Positions 21,282-38,350 of a stretch of 64,000 bases of DNA are shown here, piece after piece. Both the position numbers and the translations under genes were made by a program. Numbering within the stretch: position 1 is the first letter of the stretch; each line of letters opens with the position of its first letter. This DNA comes from Grifola frondosa (Eukaryota; Basidiomycota; Agaricomycetes; Polyporales; Grifolaceae), in the NCBI GenBank assembly GCA_001683735.1, contig LUGG01000022.1, positions 124,001 through 188,000 of the forward strand, given 5' to 3'. The notes beneath the pieces were generated by a model, which worked only from the letters and a program-made list of their open reading frames with translations, was not told the DNA's origin and did no database searches.

Positions 21282-23243
21282 CTACAACTCATTGTCCACA
21301 TAGTTGGCCATGGGGTCCTCCGTCATCCGCCGGTTCATACGATACGCCTCTGTGAAAACAAACGCCAGTCAGCACCCATACGCACAGATCCAGAGCATGC
21401 AGTACGTACCGAGCTCCTCCTCCGTCACCTCTGAAGTACCACCCTTCTGCCGCTTGCCGAAGCGGTCGTCCCCGTCCTCCCCGCGCGCCTTCCGCTTGCG
21501 CTCCTCACTGACCGCCGCCGCCAGGCGGTCCTTGTTGAGGCTGACATCGCCCTCCCGAGCCGCCGCTTCGAGAACAGCTCCTCTGCCTTCTTCTTGCGCT
21601 CGTCTGCTTCGTCTGGGGGTGGCGAGGCGGGCGGCGCTGGTGGTGGGGGTGCGGGCATGGAAGACGAGGACGTGGCGGCGAGCAGGTTCTTCGCGCTCGA
21701 CGCCCGCGCGGCCTCGATACCCGCTTGGCCCGTGCAGTACGACATGTGCACAGAGGAGTGGCAGCACGCGAAGCCCACTGCCCGGCCGCGGGGTCGTACC
21801 ACGAGCCCCACACCGCCGTATGGTTATTGACATACACTGCACAAACACTCAGCAAATGCACACACAACATACACAGATAGGGACAAACTCACCATCCTCG
21901 GGGTACTTGGACCGCACCATCGCGCGCTCCTTGCCCATGATGACCTGGCCCGTGCGCGAGTACTCGAGGTACTCCTCTGTCTGCCCGCGCAGCAGCTCCT
22001 TCGACGCCTTCTCGAGGTACTCCTCGCCGCCGTATTTGGCGAGGATGCTGACCTTTGTCGAGTCCTTGAGCTGCTCTTTCTTCTTCTCGTACTCCTGGTG
22101 CAGCAGCTGGCCCTGCGTCGGGTTCGCGTTCATGTGCACGTCGTTCCCGCGCGCGGCCGCGTTCCATGCGAATAGCTGCAGCTTCTGCACGTCTGGGGCC
22201 TCCCCCGAGTACCGCAGGAAGTTCTCGCCCGCGAATCGAGCCTGAGCCACATGTCAGTTGCTTGTAGGCAGAGAGCGAGGCGCTGACTTACCTCTTCTGG
22301 AGAGACGTTTTTCATCGGATTGTCACGCATGGAACGGGTTTTGGGGTCGTAGTACGCGCTTGACGGATCCAAGTTGATGAGGTACTTCGCCGTGTCTTCT
22401 CGGATACGCAGGTTCCGCACAGTGATTCGGGTTTTCGTATCCAGCTTCTGCCCCACCGCATCCGCCGCCTCCGCATACTTGTCCTGATCCTCGTCCTCCT
22501 CGTCGCTGCTCCCAAAGTCATCATCCCGCCCCTCGCCCTCGCCCTTGCCCACCTTCGCCACCTTGCGCACGGCAGCCAGATCCGTCGTCGTCTGCTTGTC
22601 GATCTCGTCCTCGCGCAGCTTCTGCCGCGCAGCCTCCACCGCCGCATACTCCTCGTACACACGGCGATGCTCCGCGGGGTCGTACCCGTTCCACCGGTCG
22701 CGCTTCGCATCGTACCCAGACGCGACCTCCTGGATGACCTCGTCCGGCGCAATGTCCGAGTTGGTGTACTTTGCGCCCTTGCGGCGGGGGCGCTCAAGGC
22801 AGTCCTGCCGCTTGTGCGACATGGCGCCGCAGTTCTCGCACGCGCCCTTGCGGTACTTCTTCGCGGCGGGCCCGGCCTTGGCGCCGCGGTCGTACCAGTT
22901 GTCGAGTTTGTCGGCGGAGTGGTCATACTCGGGCATGCGCTGATGGCTCAGGGAAGGTGCGCCGGTGTCGAGGTACCATGGTGCCTGTGCGATGTATTCT
23001 GTGCGGGAAAGTTAAGATTGGAGAGCTAGTAGAAGAGGAGGAAGGACGTACGTGGAATGTGGGGATTGATGGCTTTGCCCTCCTCGTCGAGGGCAGCCGG
23101 TGCTGTACCGGCTTTACGAGCAGCATCGAGGTCCTTTTGTCTGCGGAATTCCTCCCGGGATAGTTTTCCGGTCGCTATGAGTGTGGTCAGGACATGAGAA
23201 GATGTATACTGTGATGAATGTGCTCACCTGAAGCTGAAGCCAT
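21282..23243 (-). CDS. SLU7: Pre-mRNA splicing factor Slu7
   Basis: Slu7 acts in the second catalytic step of splicing and in 3' splice-site choice. The start at 23243 is [15 protein letters not shown], after splicing a first intron. The zinc knuckle [16 protein letters not shown] is intact. It is followed by [14 protein letters not shown] and [20 protein letters not shown]. Further on are an acidic linker ([20 protein letters not shown]), the core [18 protein letters not shown] and [15 protein letters not shown], and then [20 protein letters not shown]. The C-terminal half holds [12 protein letters not shown] and [16 protein letters not shown]; the protein ends MANYVDNEL at 21282. Two frame breaks occur where a G is missing: the G run at 21774-21776 (between GQW and GFACCHS) and near 21555 (before [10 protein letters not shown]). 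In both cases adding one base restores the conserved text. Confidence 0.93.
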
Positions 23244-23343
23244 GGCAGATGCAGTGCGAAAGAGTAAGCGCCAAAAGTATGTCAATGAGGGTATTTGTCT
23301 TACTAAGAAAAGAAATCAAAATGATCAAACAGATCTGGGGAGA

Positions 23344-23435
23344 TGACAGTGACGAGATTCGAACTCGCGCGGGAAACCCATCACGGTTTTAGCTGATGCC
23401 TAAACGTGACGCCGTAACCACTTGGCTACACTGCC
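23344..23435 (-). tRNA. tRNA-Leu (anticodon UAG) with a 12-nt intron
   Basis: The 92-nt sequence folds as a class II tRNA. The acceptor stem is GGCAGTG with CACTGTC, and the discriminator base is A. The D arm is GCC...GGC around AAGTGGTTAC. The anticodon stem is TCACG with CGTGA, and the loop TTTAGG carries anticodon UAG. A 12-nt insertion after position 37 (plus-strand 23387-23398) fits a canonical nuclear tRNA intron. A long variable arm with a GGG/CCC stem marks a Leu/Ser-type tRNA. The T arm is GCGAG-TTCGAAT-CTCGT. A T-rich stretch with TTTT follows about 30 nt downstream as a possible Pol III terminator. It would read CUA and probably other CUN codons. No second tRNA was found. Confidence 0.9.
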
Positions 23436-23661
23436 GACACAAATAACAACAATTATATCAATATAACGATACTTATTTTCTAAAACATTATTGAAACGCC
23501 CTTCAATTGTGAATATCGAACTTGTATTGAACACTGACTGGGACGGTCGCTGCTGCTGCGAGTGTGGCGAGTGCTTGTCTAGTGTATACCTGCAGCGTAT
23601 ACCCGCCCTGTATACCCGCTCAGCGTATACCCTAATGTCTTTATGACCCTGCTGGACTGGC

Positions 23662-24627
23662 ATGCAACTCACCGCAGGCCTCCCACTCCTTTTCGCCCTC
23701 GGCGCACGCCTCTTCCTCAACTTCCTCATCCTCCACCCCGGCGAACCCCCCTCCGTACCCGACCTCCTCCTCAATGGCCTCTTCCAGGGTGTCCTCATCC
23801 ACAACTCCATCGTCCACTTCCCCCAGCTCGTCTTCGTCGTCGTCTTCGGCGTCGCCGCCAAGCTCCTCATCGACCTCTTCCGCTCCCACGACTCCACCCT
23901 CTGTGCATACACCCTCCTCGGCGTCGCCCTCGGCGTCCTCTGCACCGACGTCCTCTCGCAGATATTCGACCACGCCTCCATCGCAGCCCCCCCGCGCGCC
24001 CCCGAGCCCGCCAAGCGCACGCGCCTCGTGTCCTTCACCCGCGAAGCCCAAGACCGCGACCGCGACCGCGCCCGCGCGCACAAGCACACCGCCAATGCCA
24101 ACGGCCACGCTCAGCCTCGCCGACACGATCGCCCGCGGCGCACCGACGCGCGCCCATCCACGCCCGCGCTCTCCTACTGCAGCACCGCCCCCTCCATCTC
24201 GCTCGACTCCGTCCCCTCCTCGATCGACCCCGAGGGCCGCCTCACCCCCGAGCAGCGCGCCGTCGCCGTCCTCCGCGCCAAAGCCAGCCTTGCCGACTCC
24301 GAGCGCCGTCGCTTCAAGGAGGAGCGCAAGTGGGCCCTCAGCCAGGGCAACACCGCCCGCGCCAGCCAGCTCGCGTGGCAGGTAAAGCGCTATGCCGCCC
24401 TAATGGAGAGCTTCCACCGCGAAGCGGACGCCAAGGTCGTCGCAGGTGCGTGTCTCCCCGCTACCATACTGTGCTCCGCAATCTCATCTTACACGGTGCG
24501 TCAGCGGCGCGTGCCGTCCACGCTCCTGTTCCTACTCCCGGACCAAGCAAACGCACCCGACGCACCTCACACTCCAAACAGACCCAACCTATCACATCCA
24601 CCTCTGCACCACCGGCCGCTCACGTAG
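23662..24627 (+). CDS. Uncharacterised membrane protein with charged helical C-terminus
   Basis: I do not recognise a specific family. The N-terminal ~100 residues hold three hydrophobic segments (LTAGLPLLFALGARLFLNFL, IHNSIVHFPQLVFVVVFGVA and YTLLGVALGVLCTDVL). After that come a basic, low-complexity stretch (DRDRDRARAHKH) and a Ser-rich linker. A charged helix follows, with PEQRAVAVLRAKASLADSER and WQVKRYAALMESFHREADAK. That helix resembles DUF1771, the segment before Smr domains, but no downstream Smr block is visible. A GT donor near 24446 follows GCAG, so the frame beyond about residue 261 is probably intron. The true 3' exons, somewhere before 24920, could not be assigned. The overlapping long frames in this GC-rich region on both strands are shadows. 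A membrane location is likely; function unknown. Confidence 0.6.
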   Translation: MQLTAGLPLLFALGARLFLNFLILHPGEPPSVPDLLLNGLFQGVLIHNSIVHFPQLVFVVVFGVAAKLLIDLFRSHDSTLCAYTLLGVALGVLCTDVLSQIFDHASIAAPPRAPEPAKRTRLVSFTREAQDRDRDRARAHKHTANANGHAQPRRHDRPRRTDARPSTPALSYCSTAPSISLDSVPSSIDPEGRLTPEQRAVAVLRAKASLADSERRRFKEERKWALSQGNTARASQLAWQVKRYAALMESFHREADAKVVAGACLPATILCSAISSYTVRQRRVPSTLLFLLPDQANAPDAPHTPNRPNLSHPPLHHRPLT

Positions 24628-25420
24628 ACACAGAGCGCCCGCCCGTCGTGAGCGTCACCGTGGCGCCCACCCGCACCCGTAAGCGAAGCGGGGGACGGCG
24701 ACCCTGCGGTCTGCTCTCCGTGTACAAGGACGAGAGTGCGTGTATTGTCTTCTCGGATGTCTTCCCCATTGACCGGTGTCCCGCAGTGTCAATATTACAC
24801 GGCAGTGAGCCTTTGGCGTACTCTGCTGAGCGCGAGCACTGGTGCCCAGTGAGCAAACACGGGCCATATGCATCTTCAACGCTCAAGGCACAGTTCCATT
24901 CCTCTACGCCCTCTGCTTGACGGCATCGCAGCCACGAACACGACGAATGGTGCTACATGCTGATGCTGGACATCACTTAGTAGTCCAGCAGGTTCGGCTC
25001 GGGGGGGTTCACTACACTCATAATAGCGGGACGGAGCAGGGCTCGATAATGTATATAACAAATCGCGGATATCTTGGGTGTTGTATTACTATAAAATGGG
25101 GACGTTGGTACACAGGCGGTATGTAGAGTGATGCGCGACGCGCGGTGCAGTACGAAAACAATGGCACGGAAGGAGACAGCAGCACGAGGACAGCGGATAG
25201 AAGAACATGACGTGAGCGTATGTATGAACACTAGTGCGACGAGATGAGACGGGGAGGGATGGCGGAATATGGGCGGGCGGTGCACCGGCGTCCAGGATTA
25301 TATGCAGAATGTCGGGTGTACAGGAGCGGGGCAGAGTGGGAAAGCGAGCAACGATACAGAGCGAAGTATTTATGTATGTACTATATACGCCACAGACGGG
25401 GAAGGCAACGCACGGGGATG
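24628..25420. other. Convergent region between the membrane-protein gene and CHD1
   Basis: The left part may hold unassigned 3' exons of the membrane-protein gene; the rest is presumed 3' sequence of CHD1. No further gene was recognised. Confidence 0.4.
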
Positions 25421-30708
<5,288 letters not shown>

Positions 30709-30943
30709 GTGGAGGGTGGCGGGGTCGGGTGTGACAGAAAAGGTATAAATGTGAGGGGACGGATTGAAGGTCGGTCAACGATGAGGAGGATGATGAGGAC
30801 GATGGTGGGAGAGGGGATGAAGACCGGTGGGGCGTTGACAAGGGGTTTTACGAGCGCCAGAGCCGACAGCCCAGCTCGGACTCGGTTCGCACGCGTGCGC
30901 CGGGCCACGCAAGGCCACCCATCGTAGGAGCTCGTCACTGTTC

Positions 30944-31417
30944 ATGGCGAACTCCGACCCAACCGTGCCTCTCCCATCATCTTATCTCCGGCAACCCTCC
31001 CGTTCCCCCGTCCCCTCCCCCGTCTTCGACACATTATTTTTACTATTTATGCCCCTCGAGGCCTGTATTCTTTGCTTCCATGACTTTGGATGCTCACTAA
31101 CGTCGCCCGGTATGGTGCCAACGCCCAGTGGCGGCGACCACAATCATCACCACACACCAGAACCCTTGTTCTCCGACACCGTGGGACCGCCTCATGCTCC
31201 ATCATCAAACTCTGGCGCCCTCTTCGCGGCCGGCACTCAGCGCGGCATCCGGCTGAGCGTTCTTGAGCCGTCGCCATCGTCGCCAGCGGCCAAGCAAATG
31301 ACGGTCACAGCCCGTGACGCCCGTCACCTCCCGCTTCTCTCATTCACCGCAGCTCCCAGTCTCACACGCTGCGCTGCCTCTCCCATCTCTGCTTCCACAG
31401 ATGCCTCGAAGGCCTGA
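30944..31417 (+). CDS. Uncharacterised Ser/Pro-rich ORF, possibly a first exon
   Basis: A 157-codon frame starts 235 bp from the CHD1 start, on the other strand. It is rich in Ser, Pro and Ala and contains a His cluster (GGDHNHHHTPEP). The text NSGALFAAGTQRGIRL and PSSPAAKQ looks protein-like, but I recognise no domain. Past 31395 another frame (CLEGLNLVLRRYPAIAIS) appears more coding-like, with a possible acceptor (CTTCCACAG) just before it. The real gene may therefore splice across 31280-31398 and extend to about 31680. Confidence that this is a gene at all is modest. Confidence 0.4.
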   Translation: MANSDPTVPLPSSYLRQPSRSPVPSPVFDTLFLLFMPLEACILCFHDFGCSLTSPGMVPTPSGGDHNHHHTPEPLFSDTVGPPHAPSSNSGALFAAGTQRGIRLSVLEPSPSSPAAKQMTVTARDARHLPLLSFTAAPSLTRCAASPISASTDASKA

Positions 31418-31937
31418 ACCTTGTCCTGCGCCGCTACCCGGCCATCGCTATCTCTGAGGCGACATCACTGATCACCCGTGCGCCCGTGTCCTCTGACAGC
31501 GGCATGTACGTCACGAGTGCGAGTCACAGCCAGCGCGACCCCCGGCATCGACCAAAGCGGTGGCTAACCAGGCCCGCCGCGGCCGGTATCTGTCCGCTGC
31601 GATGCGGTGCTTGCAGAGACAAGGCGCGCCACTTCCTCCGTGACCATTTCCATACTTGAATGGTTTTACTAAGTGAGTGACGCCTTCCGACGCACTCTTC
31701 AAGGCCCGTAGACCGGCAGGATTTCACCGTCGCATGTTTTCTCATTTTTCTCATACAAATGGCGATGGTATCTCAGTCGTGGTGAGCAGGCAGATGGGGA
31801 GACAATAATGAACAAAGCGTGGAGGAACAATAGTACGTATGTGCTGCTAAAATAATTTATGTTTCGTATCCGTGTCCTAGTATGTGATATAAATGCAAGC
31901 AAAGAGCAACCAAAACCAAGCGAACGATAGTGCCAGA
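31418..31937. other. Unassigned region
   Basis: It may include a second exon of the preceding unknown gene (to about 31680). From there to 31937 it is presumed 3' sequence of the aspartic protease gene. Nothing else was recognised. Confidence 0.35.
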
Positions 31938-33841
31938 TCAGTAACGACGGGAAGGCTCGTAGCTGGCGAACTGGGGTTCTCGGACTGTGGGAAGTCCCCC
32001 TGGTGCGGGCTCGTGCAGACGGCGGTATTTCTTCCGCGAACTCGTCCTAAGGCAGTATGCAACAGATAAGAGCAGGATTACGCCGACCACCACGCTGCCG
32101 GCGATGATGTATGGTAGATAGGGCTTGACTTCTTCAGAGAGTGACTTCTTCGCGGTGTTGTCGTCACCGTCACCGTCGTCCTCCGTATCGGGGAGCGCGG
32201 GGCAGCTGGAAGTTTGTCTCGTCGACGCCGTTCATGCGCACCTTCACAAAATCCGCATGTGCTTGGGCGGGGTCAGTGAGGGGTAGTAACTGGATATACG
32301 GGTTGCCAACTTTGTCGCTCGCCCCGTCGACGAAGTCACCGAAGTTGATGAGCAGGTAAGCGTTCCGCACTGCCCATAAGCAACATCGTCAGCATACCAA
32401 ATGTGTGGAAATCCAGAGAAAACGCTCACAGAAGGCCATGCCCAAGATCATGTCAAAATTAGGCGACGCTGCAGTAGTGATGGGCTGGAACGCTCCCGCA
32501 CAGATCTTATTCCCCGCCGTGTCGGTGATGGCAAGGTCGTCCATGTTGGTGTCCACGGGGTGGATCGGGAACGACACGCCTGCAAACTTGAATGTAATAT
32601 TGAGCTCGACGTCGCATGGAAGGGACCACAGCTCGCCGGCGCTGGTATTTATGAACGTCGCGTTAGGTACCCGCGCGTATATCGCATCGGCGACAGGTCT
32701 GTGTGGTTCGTGAGCATCCAATAACGGAGACAGATATAGGGTTTCCAGATTAACTGTCTCGGAAGGATGGACGTTTCACACAACAGCGAGCATCCATTCA
32801 AGCTTGAGACCAGACATCTAGTATGAACCGGAATGTGCAAACACGTACTTTGGAACCTGTGGAAGACTAAAGCCCGAATCAAATACCACGTTCAGGCGGT
32901 CCTTCGGGGCATTCTTCGACGTGACCTTGATGGGTTGACCGTCGGGGCCGATGATGCCATTCGTGTCGAGCAGCGTCTGCCAGTGTTGACCAGATGGGGT
33001 AGATACTTGCGAGACAGCCAACTTCGGCTGGCTGGTGATGTTCTGGTACGAAGAGACGACCTCGCCAACGGTCAAGTCGCCAGGGAATAGATTCGAGACG
33101 TCATCGGAACGGCCGAGCAAGATGGTGAGGTAGTTAGGAGTGGATGTGTTCTGGCGGAAAATCCTGTCGAGTACGGCGTCGCCGGCTGAGTTTGCGAACG
33201 CCTGCTGGACGTTAGAACCGCTGTTGGGCCCAAGGCCGATGATTCCTTCATTCACTGCGTGATTACTGTCTGGCGTTGCTTGGACTACGCCTCGCTGTCA
33301 ACGCCGTCATAACAAGGACAGCATGTCAATATTACTCACTAAAGGCTTGGTTCTCAATGGTGTATCCCTCGAATTGCAATTGCGCGGTCTTAATTGGCCC
33401 TGCGGAGAGCTCGCATCAACAACTCTCACCTATCAACTGACTACGCACCGTTTGCTGCTCCGATGGCATAGTTAACGCTAGCAGTCTTGCCAGTGTCCTT
33501 GGCATTAGGTACATCCGCTGCGACCCAGAGGTCCGAACTATAAGCCACATAGTGTCAGGTAATAGAGCGACTCGACCAAGACTCGACGCGCAACTTGGGT
33601 AGAGCTCTCACCTTCCCGTATCAATCAGACACCGATACTCGCTTCCCCCCAATGTCAAGTTCGTCAAGTATGTTAAGTCCGAGCGGTCAATCAGCCCAGA
33701 AATACTCGCCCTCCGCGCCAGGGATGCCTCATCTGCGCCTCGCGCTCGCCGTAGTTCTCCAGATATCTTCAGAGCGCCAACGGCAACTTCACCTAAGAGA
33801 AGTGAGAGGGAGAGCAGCAGAGCTGGAGCCAGAGACCTCAT
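31938..33841 (-). CDS. Membrane-anchored pepsin-like aspartic protease (family A1)
   Basis: The start at 33841 gives MRSLAPALLLSLSLLLGEVA, a signal peptide. The N-lobe has YLTNLTLGGSEYRCLIDTG, then S and DLWVAADVP across an intron, giving the first DTGS catalytic site. GIIGLGPNSGSNVQQAF follows. The C-lobe site reads LNVVFDSGFSLPQVPKYV: the catalytic Asp-Ser-Gly is present, but Phe replaces the usual Ser/Thr after it. Later come NFDMILGMAFLRNAYLLIN and GDFVDG. After a short linker a single hydrophobic helix (YIIAGSVVVGVILLLSVAY) is followed by a basic tail ending at 31938. The enzyme is thus predicted to be held at the plasma membrane or vacuole with the catalytic part outside. About six introns of 50-70 bp. 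Several N-glycosylation sequons are visible (NTS, NIT, NAT). Confidence 0.9.
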
Positions 33842-34236
33842 AGCAGACGAGAACACGCACAACGACAAGCGTGTCCACGTTTTGGTCTTATATTTCTAAC
33901 ATGTAGAACGTTGTGGCTGTGACACAAGGGGCGTATGTACGTTGTTGCCAAGCCGGCTGGCAGTCACAGCCCCGGACCATTAATCTCCATTTGTTTCCGC
34001 GTCCCTCCTAATGCAATGGGCTTGTATTCGTCGGCTCGGACGGCGATGGTTCACAGCTCAGGCAATGAAATAAATTACACCAGCTCCCTCCCATCTATGT
34101 TGGAGAGTACTGGAAGCAGATACATCAATCTACAAATGCTACCGTATCCTGCCGCGAAGCCCGAGATGTGTATACACTCTGGCGGTCTGTCTCATCCCGG
34201 TGACGGCCAGGTCTATCTCTTATGACAATACGCCGC
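33842..34236. other. Promoter region of the protease and 3' end of the sulfurylase gene
   Basis: No gene seen. The sequence upstream of the protease is followed by presumed 3' sequence of the ATP sulfurylase gene. Confidence 0.45.
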
Positions 34237-36416
<2,180 letters not shown>

Positions 36417-38350
36417 TGCTCTACTGAAAATCGTATGCAAGATAGGAAGGCGGAAGGCTCTAGGACTGTATGCAAACAACGGGTGAGATCTGTGGTATGC
36501 ATGGTGCCGCCGAGAGAGATTTTATACGATGAGCGATGGTGAGTATATCACGCAATCGAGCCGTTCTTAGTTGCTGACTCTTTTCGGACGAAAAGCGGTC
36601 TTTCATCTTCGCGTTCGAGCTCCCGCCATGGCCGTCAGTCGCGCACCGTACATCATGCTCCATGGCAGGCCGCACATCATTTCTGGCGTTTGGAGATAAT
36701 TGGCGCAGCGAAGCATAGTGGAGGGATTTGCCTGTAAGTGTTGAAGAGCCAATCGCGTCAAGGAAATTCTTACTTGACACCGCCCACCTCATGCGCGACG
36801 ACACACAATTTGGAATCCGAGCTTGTTTTCTTACCACGATAATCTGGAATTCGAGTCTTCTCTGTCATCATATCTGGAATTCGGCTGCGGAAGCGCCTTT
36901 CTTCGTGTCTCACCGTTCCTTTGCTTAAGTTGCAATTGGCCTCGGTCTGTACCCTCCGATGATGTCTATTTGGCGAGCCGATATCACACTAGAGCGAGTC
37001 TGCCTCTTGCGGTGTGGTCCTAGAGCATATGGCCAGCCATAATGCTGTGTGGTTGTTGTCATCAATCTTGTACGTTTGTCCAATCCACCGCTTTGGATTT
37101 TCATTGACTCCTCTTTTTGATTCCCGTAGTTACTGAGACAAAGATCCGGATGTTTTATATCCCACTATCTGATATTTCCGCTGTTGTGCGATTCATCTTT
37201 GATGAACGGTGGCACGAAACTTCTCTGGCTTGACAATGACACCAGCTACCAGCTAGGAGATCCCAGGTGCGCTGCCCGAGCTCGGAATAAGATGCTGCTT
37301 GTCCAGAAAGGAATTGTGCGGTGATGGGATACAACTGAATAGTGAGTTCGGTTTTCGCAATTACTGATCATCGGCGACTTCCTCAACGACTCAGTATTGC
37401 AAAACACGCATGACGGATAAATATACTTGTGACGTTTTCTGCATTTCAGTAGAATTGCTGACACGGTCTTCAGCGCATGCACGAAATCCTGGCAGCCATG
37501 GTTGTCGCTCTCTTTACGCCAAATACATGTTCTCTATGACAAACCTGTTTACGAGCTCTACTACGACCGTCCTTCCTCATTCCTGAAGGCCTGAAATGTC
37601 GCCACCCTCTTCAAGTTTTGAACCTATCTCCTTGATGATTGCTGATATTCTCTCATCGGTTTCTGACTATTCATGGCACGTACGGAAAGCGATCGAGGAT
37701 GTCCGCATTCACATTGCACACCCTTCTGCCATCGGGGGTCGTCATGCCTGCGTCAATCATATGGCTTCATTCCGTGCCTCATACCGCCAGTATGATAGTA
37801 AGTCTGAAGACCCCCCTCTATCTCTATGCGTACGCATGGGATGATCTGATGACGCGGGAGGGATAGTTGCACAAATCCGGTACTCATCCTCAGACTGCGA
37901 GATACTCACGCAAGGTTGGGATTATGTGTGAAGTATCGATCAACTTCTATCCCAATTCCGCTGCCCAATGTCATATAATATTGTGCATGCAGTTTTCCAA
38001 TAGGCTACGGACGGACGAGTTCTATGCACAGCGAAAGTTAAGACGGTCAACCTCAACGTACCCTATACTGTTGGCTAGTCCTAGGATCGGGCGTAACGAC
38101 GATGTATGTTATTGCCTCATTGCTCTCGGCCGGTGTACAAACCACGGAAGACTTTGCAGGACTTTGCAAGAACATTTTCGAGCAACGGTCCGGGTGACCT
38201 ATGTGACGGAGAATCTAGGTAACGTGTGACTACAGTCACGCGGGTAAATTGAGGATCAGTAACACCACGGCGTAAATCACCGCTCTCCCACCGTTTGCTC
38301 ACTGTTGTCCACCGCCGTTTACTGATGCTGAGCACCAGGCGTCGACGGCC
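36417..38350. other. Long gene-poor region
   Basis: Nearly 2 kb without a recognised gene. Open frames at 36460-36837 (minus), 37596-37844 (plus) and 37867-38229 (plus) lack family features. The frame at 37596 (MSPPSSSFEPISLMIADILS) has a normal start and could be a first exon of an unknown gene, but no following exon was convincing. No inverted repeats were found by eye. Confidence 0.4.

Noticed and set aside
23641..24920. Very long overlapping open frames on both strands of a GC-rich stretch
   Set aside because: Only the frame from 23662 has normal composition and membrane segments. The others are Arg/Pro/Ser-rich shadows produced by high GC and strong third-position bias.
36460..38229. 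Three open frames in the long gap after ATP sulfurylase
   Set aside because: Composition is unremarkable, no partner exons were found and no family resemblance was seen.
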